Assembly: GCA_018228645.1 (NCBI GenBank)
Contig: CP073693.1
Location: 2,112,253 to 2,176,252 of the forward strand
Direction of reading: 5' to 3'
DNA from: Clostridiaceae bacterium Marseille-Q4143
Lineage (GTDB): Bacteria > Bacillota > Clostridia > Lachnospirales > Lachnospiraceae
DNA: 64,000 nt
Shown here: in pieces, positions 32,126-40,716 of the stretch
Position numbering within the stretch: position 1 is the stretch's first letter
Layout of the letters: each line of letters opens with the position of its first letter
The notes under the pieces: generated by a model
Told to the model about the DNA's origin: nothing
Seen by the model: the letters and a program-made list of their open reading frames with translations, nothing else
Databases searched by the model: none
Made by a program: the position numbers and the translations under genes

Positions 32126-33325
32126 ATGAGTGAAAAAAGACGAGACAATAGAAATCGGATTTTGCGTGAAGGTGAATACCAGCGTACAGATGGGAGGTAT
32201 CGTTACCGATATATTGACGAGGATGGTAAGGAGAAGAATGTGTACAGTTGGCGTTTGGACAAGAATGACCCGACTCCCAGGGGTAAAAAGCGAGAGCTTT
32301 CGCTGAGAGAGAAGGAAAAGCAGATTCAGGCGGATCTGTTTGACCATATCGTTACCCGTGGCGGCAATTACACGGTAGTTGAATTGGTAGAGAAATATAC
32401 TTCTCTGAAAACCGGTGTCGGTCATAACACCAAGGCGGGATATAAGACCGTAATCAATATCCTGAACAGAGAAGCGTTTGGAAAGCAGCGCATTGACAAG
32501 GTTCGCCTGTCTGATGCAAAGGCGTGGCTGATCAAGCTTCAGCAGGTGGATGGCAGAGGGTACAGCTCTATTCACTCCATCAGAGGTGTTCTGAGACCGG
32601 CTTTTCAGTTGGCGGTAGATGATGATCTGATCCGTAAAAATCCTTTTGGATTTGAACTGGCATCGGTGATCGTAAACGATTCCGTCACCAGAGAAGCAAT
32701 TACCCGTAAGCAGGAGCGTGATCTTCTGAAATTCATCAAGGAAGATAAGCATTTCTGCCGATACTACGATGCGATCTATATTCTCCTTAACACGGGGCTG
32801 CGAATCTCGGAGTTCTGCGGGCTGACGATCTCCGATCTTGAGTTCGACCAGAAGCGTATCAAGGTAGACCACCAGTTGCAGAGAACATCGCAGATGCAGT
32901 ATGTAATTCAGGCTCCTAAAACGGAAAGCGGTATCCGCTATGTGCCGATGAGCGAGGAAGTTGTGGCGTGTTTCCGTCGTATTCTTGCCAATCGAGTAGC
33001 ACCGAAAATAGAACCGATGGTAGACGGATATGCTGGATTTTTGTTTCTCGACAAGAACGATAAGCCAATGGTCGCCCTTCATTGGGAGAAGTACCTGGAA
33101 CATATTATTGAGAAATATAACAAGATTTACCGTATTCAGATGCCCAAAGTAACTCCTCATGTATGCAGACACACTTTTTGTTCCAATATGGCGAAATCCG
33201 GAATGAATCCAAAGACGTTGCAGTATATCATGGGTCATTCGGACATCAGCGTAACGCTGAATGTTTACACCCATGTGCAGTTCGATGACGCACAGGCAGA
33301 GCTGCTTCGAGTAGCAAAAGCCTAA
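32126..33325 (+). CDS. int: Tn916-type tyrosine integrase of element B
   Basis: 399 residues. Catalytic residues are as in integrase A: R in LLNTGLRISEFCGL, K in QAPKTESGIRYVPM, H-x-x-R in PHVCRHTFCSNMAKSG, H in IMGHSDISVTLNVY and nucleophile Y in VYTH. The catalytic half is nearly identical to integrase A, which explains use of the same core site. The N-terminal arm-binding domain differs more (RRDNRNRILREGEYQRTDGR). AAAGGAGAG lies before the ATG. It ends 185 bases before att copy 3. Confidence 0.95.
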   Translation: MSEKRRDNRNRILREGEYQRTDGRYRYRYIDEDGKEKNVYSWRLDKNDPTPRGKKRELSLREKEKQIQADLFDHIVTRGGNYTVVELVEKYTSLKTGVGHNTKAGYKTVINILNREAFGKQRIDKVRLSDAKAWLIKLQQVDGRGYSSIHSIRGVLRPAFQLAVDDDLIRKNPFGFELASVIVNDSVTREAITRKQERDLLKFIKEDKHFCRYYDAIYILLNTGLRISEFCGLTISDLEFDQKRIKVDHQLQRTSQMQYVIQAPKTESGIRYVPMSEEVVACFRRILANRVAPKIEPMVDGYAGFLFLDKNDKPMVALHWEKYLEHIIEKYNKIYRIQMPKVTPHVCRHTFCSNMAKSGMNPKTLQYIMGHSDISVTLNVYTHVQFDDAQAELLRVAKA

Positions 33326-33351
33326 AACACCCCGTTGGTACAGAGCATTTA

Positions 33352-33372
33352 TTTACCAACGGATTTACCAAT
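33352..33372 (+). promoter_or_regulatory. Candidate arm-type sites, right end of element B
   Basis: TTTACCAAC (33352-33360) and TTTACCAAT (33364-33372), matching the pair at 22174-22193. Confidence 0.6.
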
Positions 33373-33510
33373 ATTGCAGGGAAAAGCACGAGAAAATACG
33401 GGAAGATTTGAGAAGATACCCCGGAAACACAGAAACAGGAAAATGCCGAAAAAACCTGCAATATTGGGCATTTGAGAAGAAATACAAGACTTAAATGGAG
33501 ATATAAAAAG

Positions 33511-33541
33511 ATGATAAAAATACTTTTCATCTGCCACGGCA
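33511..33541 (+). repeat. Attachment site copy 3, start of the target phosphatase gene
   Basis: The core is the first ten codons of the intact phosphatase gene. Because each element carries this core, integration restores the coding sequence but swaps its promoter and ribosome site. Confidence 0.88.
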
Positions 33542-33975
33542 ATATCTGTCGCAGCACCATGGCCCAGTACGTCATGCAGTATTTAGTGGACAAGCGTGGT
33601 CTGAGTGATTGTTTTTACATCGACTCCGCTGCCACCAGCACGGAGGAGATCGGCAACCGGCCGCACCGGGGAACCCAGGCGAAATTATATGAGGTTGGCA
33701 TTCCCTGCGGGGATCATCGGGCGGTACAGATGAAGCGTTCCGATTATGAGAAATATGATTACCTGATCGGTATGGACACCTGGAATATACGTAATATGAA
33801 CCGCATTGCAGGCGGCGATCCGGAGCATAAGATTCACAAACTTCTGGAATTTACGAACCGGGGCGGGGACATTGCGGACCCTTGGTATACGGGTAATTTT
33901 GATGAGACATATACGGATGTGATGGAGGGCTGCCAGGCTCTTCTGGAACACATCCTGAAGGAGGATATGGAGTAG
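33511..33975 (+). CDS. Low-molecular-weight protein-tyrosine-phosphatase
   Basis: 154 residues from ATG 33511; the upstream in-frame ATG at 33472 is element DNA and not credible. The P-loop CHGNICRS (C8, R14, S15) matches C-x5-R-S of the family and the general acid lies in DPWYTGNFDETY. Other motifs: STEEIGNRPHRGTQAKLYEV and YLIGMDTWNIRNM. It removes phosphate from tyrosine, often on exopolysaccharide kinases. Its 5' end is the integration target of elements A and B, so its current transcription depends on the right end of element B. It overlaps the next gene by one base. Confidence 0.93.
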   Translation: MIKILFICHGNICRSTMAQYVMQYLVDKRGLSDCFYIDSAATSTEEIGNRPHRGTQAKLYEVGIPCGDHRAVQMKRSDYEKYDYLIGMDTWNIRNMNRIAGGDPEHKIHKLLEFTNRGGDIADPWYTGNFDETYTDVMEGCQALLEHILKEDME

Positions 33976-35042
33976 TGAAGCTGATACATTGTGCGGATCT
34001 GCATCTGGATTCCCGAATGGAATCCGGACTGCCGCCGGAGAAAGCCCGGGAGCGGCGGATGGAGCTTTTGCATACATTTACAAAAATGGTGGACATGGCG
34101 GCAGAAGACGGCGTGGAAGCAATTTTACTGTGTGGAGATTTATTTGACGCAGGCAAGGTGTCCGTGCGGGCACGGAACTGTGTGCTGAATGCGATGCGGA
34201 AATATCCGCAGATTTATTTTTATTATCTGAAGGGAAATCATGACCGGGAGGATCTGCTTACTGGTGAGAATGAACTGCCGGAAAACCTGCGTACGTTTGG
34301 AAATAGCTGGAAGACATATGAGCAGGATGGCATCTGTATTACCGGAGCGGAACTTTCGGAAGAAAATGTGGGATTGCTTCCACAGGCACTGGAGCTGGAT
34401 GCGGAGAAGGTAAATCTTGTGCTGCTCCATGGAATGGCCAGTGAATACGGCGGAGGAGCGGATGGCATTGCGCTGCGGGATTTCCGGGATAAAGGAATTG
34501 ATTATCTGGCACTTGGTCATATTCATTCATACCAGCAGGAGCAACTGGATGACAGAGGCATCTGGTGCTATAGTGGCTGTCTGGAAGGGCGAGGATTTGA
34601 TGAATGTGGTCCGAAGGGATATGTGAAGCTGGAGATTGAGGATGGTCATGTGCAATCAGAATTTGTTCCCTGCGCATGCCGGACACTTCACGAAGTGGAA
34701 ACAGATCTGACAGACTGCCAGACGGAGCAGGAGATGTTTGCGGCAGCAGAGCAGGCGCTTGCAAAGATTCCGGAAAAGGACCTGGTAAAACTGGTGCTGA
34801 CGGGAGAGTTACTGCCGGAACTGACTCCAGACGTTGACTGGATGGAAACGAAGCTGAAAGAGGCTTATTATTTTCTGAAAGTAAAGGATCAGACAAGGTT
34901 GTTGATCCGGCCGGAGGATTATCAGTATGATGTGTCTCTGAAGGGCGAGTTTGTGCGTCAGGTGATGGCATCTGAACTGTCGGAAGAGGAAAAAGAAGAA
35001 ATATTGCGGCTGGGACTCCGCGCGTTGAATGGGGAGGAATAG
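33975..35042 (+). CDS. yhaO: YhaO/SbcD-like metallophosphoesterase (DNA repair exonuclease)
   Basis: 355 residues, GTG start sharing a base with the phosphatase stop. Calcineurin-like phosphodiesterase motifs are in order: CADLHLDSRME (D-x-H), ILLCGDLFDAG (G-D-x-x-D), YYLKGNHDRE (G-N-H-D), VLLHGMASE and LALGHIHSYQ (G-H-x-H), all binding the two metal ions. The rest is an SbcD-type capping domain. It is paired with the downstream AAA/coiled-coil gene as in Bacillus yhaO-yhaN, and probably forms an Mre11/Rad50-like nuclease. Confidence 0.9.
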   Translation: MKLIHCADLHLDSRMESGLPPEKARERRMELLHTFTKMVDMAAEDGVEAILLCGDLFDAGKVSVRARNCVLNAMRKYPQIYFYYLKGNHDREDLLTGENELPENLRTFGNSWKTYEQDGICITGAELSEENVGLLPQALELDAEKVNLVLLHGMASEYGGGADGIALRDFRDKGIDYLALGHIHSYQQEQLDDRGIWCYSGCLEGRGFDECGPKGYVKLEIEDGHVQSEFVPCACRTLHEVETDLTDCQTEQEMFAAAEQALAKIPEKDLVKLVLTGELLPELTPDVDWMETKLKEAYYFLKVKDQTRLLIRPEDYQYDVSLKGEFVRQVMASELSEEEKEEILRLGLRALNGEE

Positions 35043-35043
35043 C

Positions 35044-37176
35044 ATGCAGATTAAGAAGATACATATTTCAAATTTTGGAAAGCTGCATGAGATGCAGATG
35101 GATTTTTCTGAAGGTCTCAATGTGATTAACGGAGAAAATGGCTGGGGCAAATCCACCCTGGCTGCATTTCTGAAAGCCATGCTTTATGGAATGGATGTCA
35201 CTACGAAGCGGTCTTTGCTGGAAAATGAGCGGCGCAGATATAAGCCATGGCAGGGCGGTGCTTATGGCGGCAGCATGGAATTTGAGGCGAATGGAAAATC
35301 TTATCGAATGGAGCGGTTTTTCGGAACGAAGGAACGGGAAGACAAATTTGCTCTTTATGATTTGGCAACAGGGCTTCCAAGTGCCGATTATTCGGAACAT
35401 CTGGGAGATGAGTTATTTCATATTGACCGGGCAGCATGGGAGAGAACCTGCTATCTTGGCCAGCTGAATCTGGGTGTGGCGGTCAATGACAGTCTTAATG
35501 CAAGACTTACCCATGTGGAAGAAGAGTCCGGTGACATGCAGAATTATGAGCAGGCGGTGCGTTTGCTGGAAGACCGGATGAAATATTTCCGAAAGACCGG
35601 CAACCGGGGACAGATTGCGAAGCTTCGGGATGATCAGAGAGCAGTCCGGGAAGATCAGATGATACTTATGAACCGGATGAAAGAACTGGAAAATGAGAGG
35701 ACAGCTCATATTGAGCAGAAACGTCAGGAACAATTTGCTCATGAAAAAACGGAGCAGCTGGAGAAGACAGGACGGAAGCTGCAGGAGCGGAATATTCAGA
35801 AAAATGAGCAGGAACAGTATCTACAGTTAAAACAGAGAGCGGATGCGACAGAAGCTGTGCTGCAGAAAGCAAATGTGGCACTGGCACAGTATGAGACCGT
35901 TCCGGCTGATGAAACTTTGCTGGATCTTTTGAGAAGCCAGATTTATGAACTGCGGACAACCATAGAAAAACGGGAAGCAGCGGCACAGCAAAAGGAGCGC
36001 AGTGAAGCGTCAGTGCGTTCTCAGCAGGAAGTGCTGGAGGAATGTCAGGAGCTGGTGGCAGGAAGAAAGCAGGGACTGGCAGGTGCATTTGGGACAGCTG
36101 CAGCAGGTGCAGTTTTTGTGCTGCTGTCTAAGACAGTAGCTAATGCGGAGATCTTTTCCAGTGAGAAAGCATCGATGCTGGCCGGAGCTGCAACGTTAGT
36201 ATTTGGGGCTTTACTGATCATTGGTTCCTTCTTAAAAGCGCTTCGGGAGACCGGAAAATGGGGCAAACAGGGAAGAGAACTTCATAAGGTAAAGGTTGCA
36301 CTTGAAAATTATGAGGAACAGGCAGAACAGGATGCAGAAGTTTACGAGGAACTGGACCAGACCATGAAGGAACTTCGGCATCGACTGACCGAAACATTCC
36401 AGACATCGGAGAATGCGACGCCGGAAGAACTGGAAGCCTGCTGGCAGCAGGAACGGAAGCGTTCGCAGGAATATCAGCAGCTGAAAGCGGAGTGCGAGAG
36501 CCGGAGAAATGCTTCGAGAGATGCGAAGGAAATTTGTCAGTCTTATTTAAATGATCACCCCAAAGCAGCGGAACCGCTGCCGGAGATGGAATTTATTTCT
36601 CAGGAAGAGCTGGAGAGACGATTGCAGCAGAACCGGGAAGCAGAAAAAGCAATCCAGCAGGAGACCGGACGAATAGAGAGCCGGATTCGCATGCTGGAAG
36701 AGGAAACAGTGAGATTGCCGGAGCTGGAAGAGCAGGATGCAGCGTTGACTGCACAGATTGAAGATGCAGTCCGCACCTGTGACCGTCTGGAACAGACGCT
36801 GGGATTCCTGGAGACAGCCAAAAACCAGCTGCTGTCGAGATATCTGGATCGTTTGAAAGAAGGTACGGAAGACTACCTGTCAGAATTAGTGCCGGAGTGG
36901 GAACCGTCAGTTGCCATGGATGTCAATCTGAAGATGAAGGTACAGCAGGAAGGAAGCCTTCGGGATACCGAATGTTTCAGCACTGGCTGGCAGGATTTAT
37001 TCCGGCTGGCGGAACGCTTTGCACTGGTGGATGCCATCTGCGATGCAGATCAGCCGACGGTGGTGCTTGATGATCCTTTTGTGAACCTGGATCCGAAGAA
37101 GTATAAGAATGCCAGAAAGATTCTGGAAAAGCTGGGCGAAAAAAGGCAGCTGATCTATTTCAGCTGCCGGGAGTGA
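35044..37176 (+). CDS. yhaN: YhaN/SbcC-like AAA ATPase with coiled coils and two membrane helices
   Basis: 710 residues from ATG 35044. The N-terminal half-site has Walker A NGENGWGKSTLAAFLKAMLY. A coiled coil (~200-330) is followed by two hydrophobic helices (LAGAFGTAAAGAVFVLLSK and MLAGAATLVFGALLIIGSFL), as in Bacillus YhaN, and a second coiled coil to ~600. The C-terminal Walker B is ADQPTVVLDDPFVNLDPKKY. The membrane helices inside a Rad50-like architecture point to membrane-associated DNA processing. The C-terminus ends at 37176 with no clear terminator. Confidence 0.88.
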   Translation: MQIKKIHISNFGKLHEMQMDFSEGLNVINGENGWGKSTLAAFLKAMLYGMDVTTKRSLLENERRRYKPWQGGAYGGSMEFEANGKSYRMERFFGTKEREDKFALYDLATGLPSADYSEHLGDELFHIDRAAWERTCYLGQLNLGVAVNDSLNARLTHVEEESGDMQNYEQAVRLLEDRMKYFRKTGNRGQIAKLRDDQRAVREDQMILMNRMKELENERTAHIEQKRQEQFAHEKTEQLEKTGRKLQERNIQKNEQEQYLQLKQRADATEAVLQKANVALAQYETVPADETLLDLLRSQIYELRTTIEKREAAAQQKERSEASVRSQQEVLEECQELVAGRKQGLAGAFGTAAAGAVFVLLSKTVANAEIFSSEKASMLAGAATLVFGALLIIGSFLKALRETGKWGKQGRELHKVKVALENYEEQAEQDAEVYEELDQTMKELRHRLTETFQTSENATPEELEACWQQERKRSQEYQQLKAECESRRNASRDAKEICQSYLNDHPKAAEPLPEMEFISQEELERRLQQNREAEKAIQQETGRIESRIRMLEEETVRLPELEEQDAALTAQIEDAVRTCDRLEQTLGFLETAKNQLLSRYLDRLKEGTEDYLSELVPEWEPSVAMDVNLKMKVQQEGSLRDTECFSTGWQDLFRLAERFALVDAICDADQPTVVLDDPFVNLDPKKYKNARKILEKLGEKRQLIYFSCRE

Positions 37177-37250
37177 GTGTATGGGGTTGTGCCAATGGTG
37201 CAGCCCCATGTTTTTGTGAGAGCTGGCCTGTTGTTGGAAAATTAGCTGCG
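37177..37250. other. Short spacer after yhaN
   Basis: No gene and no strong terminator; a weak GGGGTTG...CAGCCCC hairpin lies at 37184-37206 with TTTTTG after it, which may end the yhaN transcript. Confidence 0.4.
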
Positions 37251-37337
37251 TGGGTCTATATCAAGGTGACTAGGAAAAAGTTCCTGCAAAATAAAACAAT
37301 GCAGGAACTTTGCTAGACATGGTTTGATATAGACCCA
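37251..37337. repeat. Nested palindromic element (87 bp), MITE-like
   Basis: The outer inverted repeat TGGGTCTATATCAA (37251-37264) matches its complement at 37324-37337; the inner pair AAAGTTCCTGCA (37277-37288) matches its complement at 37300-37311. A further half site GATATAGACCCA lies at 37397-37408. The outer motif and the GTTCCTG/CAGGAAC pair both recur in the type-b units of the GC-rich clusters (2397, 2721, 6092, 6416). Confidence 0.75.
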
Positions 37338-37615
37338 TTTTGTGCTTTGAAGTGTGTTAAAATGGTTAAAAAGAGGAACTAAAGAGATGTTTTTGCGATA
37401 TAGACCCAGGCAACCAAACCAGCAGATCAAATAAGTTTAAGCCAGCCAGGCACCCACAGGCCGCCGCCTCTACCCAATCTGTTTTACAAACAATGGGTGA
37501 TGTCGTCTTGCGTACAGATAGGTCATCAGATGAATGAACGAGGTCAGAATCCAGGAGGTGGCATAGGAAAGATACGATACTTCCTGGGTCGGATGCCAGG
37601 CAAATACAGTCTGAA

Positions 37616-37735
37616 GCTAGATGATCCGGAACCAACGGCTGCCAGCGAAGAACTTCCTGCAAAGCGGCCGACTACAATGACATCGGCGGCATTAAAGAGA
37701 AGCTGAAGACAGCTGGACATCATTGTCCCCTCCAT
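37616..37735 (-). pseudogene. N-terminal relic of a MATE efflux gene
   Basis: 40 codons: MMSSCLQLLFNAADVIVVGR then FAGSSSLAAVGS, the conserved first helices of a MATE transporter. Homology ends near 37616 and the frame runs into unrelated sequence. Its ATG overlaps the end of the AraC gene (37720), which suggests the regulator and a transporter once formed an operon. Confidence 0.7.
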
Positions 37736-38583
37736 TTTCGGCGATATTCCCGGGCGGTAATCCCCTCCGCTTTCTGGAATACTTTATTAAAGTAACTGTT
37801 GTCTTCGATGCCGCAGTTTCTGGCGATGGTTTCGATCTGAAGATCGGAGAAACGGAGCATCTCTTTGGCTTTGGTGATACGCAGGGAAGTCAGGTAGTTT
37901 CCCATGGTGATACCAAAGCTTTTTTTAAATTCACGTGACATATGATATTTACTAATATAGAACCGGTTGGCAAGTTCGTCAAGCGAGAGTTTTTCCGTAT
38001 AATGTTCATCCAGATAGGAACGGATTTCCTGAAGTTTAGAGAGGGTACTGTCGGTATGTCCGTCAGTATCTTTTTCTTTTTGCCAGAGAAGAAGCTGGGT
38101 GGCAAGGCGGTGCAGCAGTTCGTTTTCCAGCAACTCCCGGTTGCTGCTGCGGGTTTCTTCCAGTGTCAGAAGCTCTTCTAACAGTAATTGAAATGGCGAG
38201 GCATTACCAGGATGGAAAATGGATGATTTCTGATGCCCGGTGAAATACTTCCAGTAACCGTCCATGGCAGTCCCGTTAAAATGTACCCAGAGAAGTTCCC
38301 ATGGGTCATCCTGACTGCTTTCGTGAAAATAAGGCTGTCGACAGTCGAGAAAGACATGATCACCGCTACGCAGGGCAAAATGAGTGTCCTGGATGCTGAC
38401 AGTACCGCTGCCTGATAATACAATAAAGAAGAGATAGGATTCCAGATGAGAACGACGGCTGATATGCCGGTCACGACTTTTTAAGTGTCCGGCCTCCTGT
38501 ACATAGAGCAGGCTTTGGCGGGCAAAAGAACTGGGAGTATGAATGTAGCGGCAAGTTTGAATGTGTGGGGAAACACGTTCCAT
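37720..38583 (-). CDS. AraC-family transcriptional regulator
   Basis: 287 residues from ATG 38583 (AGGAG 9 bases upstream). An N-terminal cupin effector domain (VLSGSGTVSIQDTHFALRSG, then DHVFLDCRQPYFHESSQDDP) and two C-terminal helix-turn-helix motifs (LSLDELANRFYISKYHMSRE; QIETIARNCGIEDNSYFNKV) ending FQKAEGITAREYRRK. It is typical of sugar-responsive regulators. It is divergent from the gmd operon with a palindrome between them, but a link to a lost MATE gene downstream is equally possible. Confidence 0.9.
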   Translation of the reverse strand: MERVSPHIQTCRYIHTPSSFARQSLLYVQEAGHLKSRDRHISRRSHLESYLFFIVLSGSGTVSIQDTHFALRSGDHVFLDCRQPYFHESSQDDPWELLWVHFNGTAMDGYWKYFTGHQKSSIFHPGNASPFQLLLEELLTLEETRSSNRELLENELLHRLATQLLLWQKEKDTDGHTDSTLSKLQEIRSYLDEHYTEKLSLDELANRFYISKYHMSREFKKSFGITMGNYLTSLRITKAKEMLRFSDLQIETIARNCGIEDNSYFNKVFQKAEGITAREYRRKWRGQ

Positions 38584-38618
38584 GATAAATCTCCTATAGA
38601 GCAATATTTTACTATTAT

Positions 38619-38636
38619 TACGCAAATTTTTGCGTA
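38619..38636. promoter_or_regulatory. Perfect 18-bp palindrome in the araC-gmd intergenic region
   Basis: TACGCAAA-TT-TTTGCGTA, 36 bases before the AraC start and 71 before gmd. It is a candidate operator. A TATACT -10-like box for gmd lies at about 38657. Confidence 0.55.
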
Positions 38637-38706
38637 GATTTCTTAATTTATCTATCTTATACTATAGAACAGTTTTTGTAAAGGAATACTATTTTAGGAG
38701 GAATAT

Positions 38707-39765
38707 ATGAGTAAAAAAGCATTAATCACAGGAATTACCGGACAGGACGGCTCTTATCTGGCAGAGTTTCTGCTGGACAAAGGATATGAGGTACACGGCA
38801 TTGTGCGCCGTTCGTCTCTTGCAAATACCGGAAGAATTGATCATCTGCTGGAGAAGAATGCAGTGAAACTGCACGACGGAGATCTTTCTGATTCATCCAG
38901 TATCATCCGTATTGTCGGCGAGGTACAGCCGGACGAGATCTACAACCTGGCAGCACAGAGCCATGTACAGGTAAGTTTTGACGCACCGGAGTATTCCGGA
39001 GATGTGGACGCACTGGGCGTGCTTCGTATTCTGGAAGCAGTGAAGATCTGCGGCCTGATCAAGAAAACCAGAGTCTATCAGGCATCTACTTCCGAGCTTT
39101 TCGGAAAGGTAGAGGAAGTTCCGCAGCGTGAGACCACCCCGTTCCATCCCTACAGCCCGTACGCAGTGGCAAAACAGTATGGCTTCTGGATTGTAAAAGA
39201 GTACAGAGAAGCATACGGTATGTTCGCAGTAAACGGCATTCTCTTCAATCATGAGTCTGAGCGCCGTGGTGAGACCTTCGTTACCAGAAAGATCACACTG
39301 GCAGCAGGACGTATTGCATGTGGTCTGCAGGATCATCTGGAGCTGGGAAATATGGACTCTTTAAGAGACTGGGGATATGCAAAAGACTACGTAGAGTGTA
39401 TGTGGATGATGCTGCAGCATGAGACTCCGGAAGATTTTGTTATCGCTACCGGTGAGCAGCATACGGTTCGTGATTTCACTGAGAAAGCATTCAAGGCAGT
39501 TGGCATCGATCTTCGCTGGGAAGGTACCGGCATCGATGAGAAGGGCTATGACAAAGCAACCGGTAAGATGCTGGTATGTGTCAACAAAGCATGGTTCCGT
39601 CCAACTGACGTAGACAATCTGTGGGGCGATCCGACCAAGGCGAAGACTGTACTTGGATGGAATCCGCAGAAAACAACTTATGAAGAACTGGTAAAGATCA
39701 TGGCAGAACATGACCTTGCACGTGCAAAGAGAGAAGCAGCACTGAAAGGAGTAACAAACGCATGA
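38707..39765 (+). CDS. gmd: GDP-mannose 4,6-dehydratase
   Basis: 352 residues, full length. Converts GDP-mannose to GDP-4-keto-6-deoxymannose, the first committed step to GDP-L-fucose. N-terminal NADP site [20 protein letters not shown]; the catalytic YxxxK is in [12 protein letters not shown]; upstream [20 protein letters not shown] holds the conserved S/T and E. AGGAGG precedes the ATG. It overlaps fcl by 4 bases. Confidence 0.97.
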   Translation: MSKKALITGITGQDGSYLAEFLLDKGYEVHGIVRRSSLANTGRIDHLLEKNAVKLHDGDLSDSSSIIRIVGEVQPDEIYNLAAQSHVQVSFDAPEYSGDVDALGVLRILEAVKICGLIKKTRVYQASTSELFGKVEEVPQRETTPFHPYSPYAVAKQYGFWIVKEYREAYGMFAVNGILFNHESERRGETFVTRKITLAAGRIACGLQDHLELGNMDSLRDWGYAKDYVECMWMMLQHETPEDFVIATGEQHTVRDFTEKAFKAVGIDLRWEGTGIDEKGYDKATGKMLVCVNKAWFRPTDVDNLWGDPTKAKTVLGWNPQKTTYEELVKIMAEHDLARAKREAALKGVTNA

Positions 39766-40706
39766 TGAACAAAGAAGGAAAAATCTATGTAGCAGGCCAC
39801 AGAGGAATGGTTGGCTCTGCCATTGTACGTTCTCTGGAGAGAAACGGATATCATAACATTATTACCAGAACCCACAAGGAACTGGATCTGACCCGTCAGG
39901 ATCAGGTGGAGAAATTCTTTGCAGAGGAGAAGCCGGATTATGTATTTCTGGCAGCTGCAAAGGTAGGCGGCATCGTGGCTAACAGCGAGGCACTGGCTGA
40001 TTTCATGTATGACAATATGATTCTGGAAATGAATGTGATCCACGAAGCATGGAAAAATAATTGTAAAAAACTTCTGTTCCTGGGCTCCAGCTGTATTTAT
40101 CCGCGTATGGCACCGCAGCCGATGAAGGAGAACTGTCTTCTGACGTCTGAACTGGAGAAGACCAACGAGGCTTATGCTCTGGCAAAGATCAGTGGCCTGA
40201 AATACTGCGAGTTTCTGAACCGTCAGTACGGAACCGACTATATCAGCTGTATGCCGACCAACCTGTACGGACCGAATGATAACTATCATCCGACCCACAG
40301 CCATGTGCTTCCGGCACTGATCCGCCGTTTTCATGAGGCAAAAGAGCAGGGTCTTACGGAGGTTACTTGTTGGGGTACCGGATCACCGCTCCGTGAGTTC
40401 CTGTATGTAGATGATCTGGCAGACGGCTGTGTATTCCTGATGAATAACTACAGTGGTAATGAGACTGTTAATATGGGTACCGGCAAAGAATTGACCATCA
40501 AAGAGCTGACCGAGCTGGTAGCAAAGGTTGTCGGCTACACCGGAGAGATCAAATGGGATCCGACCAAACCGGACGGAACACCGAGAAAACTGCTTGATGT
40601 ATCCAAACTGGAGGGCCTTGGCTTCCATTACAAGACTGAACTGGAAGAGGGAATCCGTCTGACTTACGAAGATTTCCTTCATAATCCCATGAGAGCAGAG
40701 CGATAG
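39762..40706 (+). CDS. fcl: GDP-L-fucose synthase (epimerase/reductase)
   Basis: 314 residues. Converts the Gmd product to GDP-L-fucose with NADPH. Rossmann motif [40 protein letters not shown] and [20 protein letters not shown] carry the S, Y and K catalytic residues; [20 protein letters not shown] and [20 protein letters not shown] are family signatures. The start overlaps the gmd stop; a second in-frame ATG at 39765 is possible. Confidence 0.97.
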   Translation: MMNKEGKIYVAGHRGMVGSAIVRSLERNGYHNIITRTHKELDLTRQDQVEKFFAEEKPDYVFLAAAKVGGIVANSEALADFMYDNMILEMNVIHEAWKNNCKKLLFLGSSCIYPRMAPQPMKENCLLTSELEKTNEAYALAKISGLKYCEFLNRQYGTDYISCMPTNLYGPNDNYHPTHSHVLPALIRRFHEAKEQGLTEVTCWGTGSPLREFLYVDDLADGCVFLMNNYSGNETVNMGTGKELTIKELTELVAKVVGYTGEIKWDPTKPDGTPRKLLDVSKLEGLGFHYKTELEEGIRLTYEDFLHNPMRAER

Positions 40707-40716
40707 GAGACAGTCC

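Larger units (their letters stand above)
22061..33510 (+). mobile_element. Integrative mobilizable element B (11.4 kb)
   Basis: Bounded by att copies 2 and 3. It contains tnpV, a DUF1835 gene, an XRE regulator, small conserved transposon genes, a DUF4428/lipoprotein cargo pair, MobA/MobL relaxase, CHC2 primase, VapE helicase, excisionase and integrase, with matching TTTACCAAT arm pairs at both ends. There is no type IV secretion or coupling protein gene, so it would need a helper to transfer. The core recombination genes look intact. Confidence 0.85.

Noticed and set aside
17964-33541. Reading the three att repeats as a CRISPR array
   Set aside because: The copies are 4-11 kb apart, match the start of a protein gene and there are no cas genes or regular spacers.
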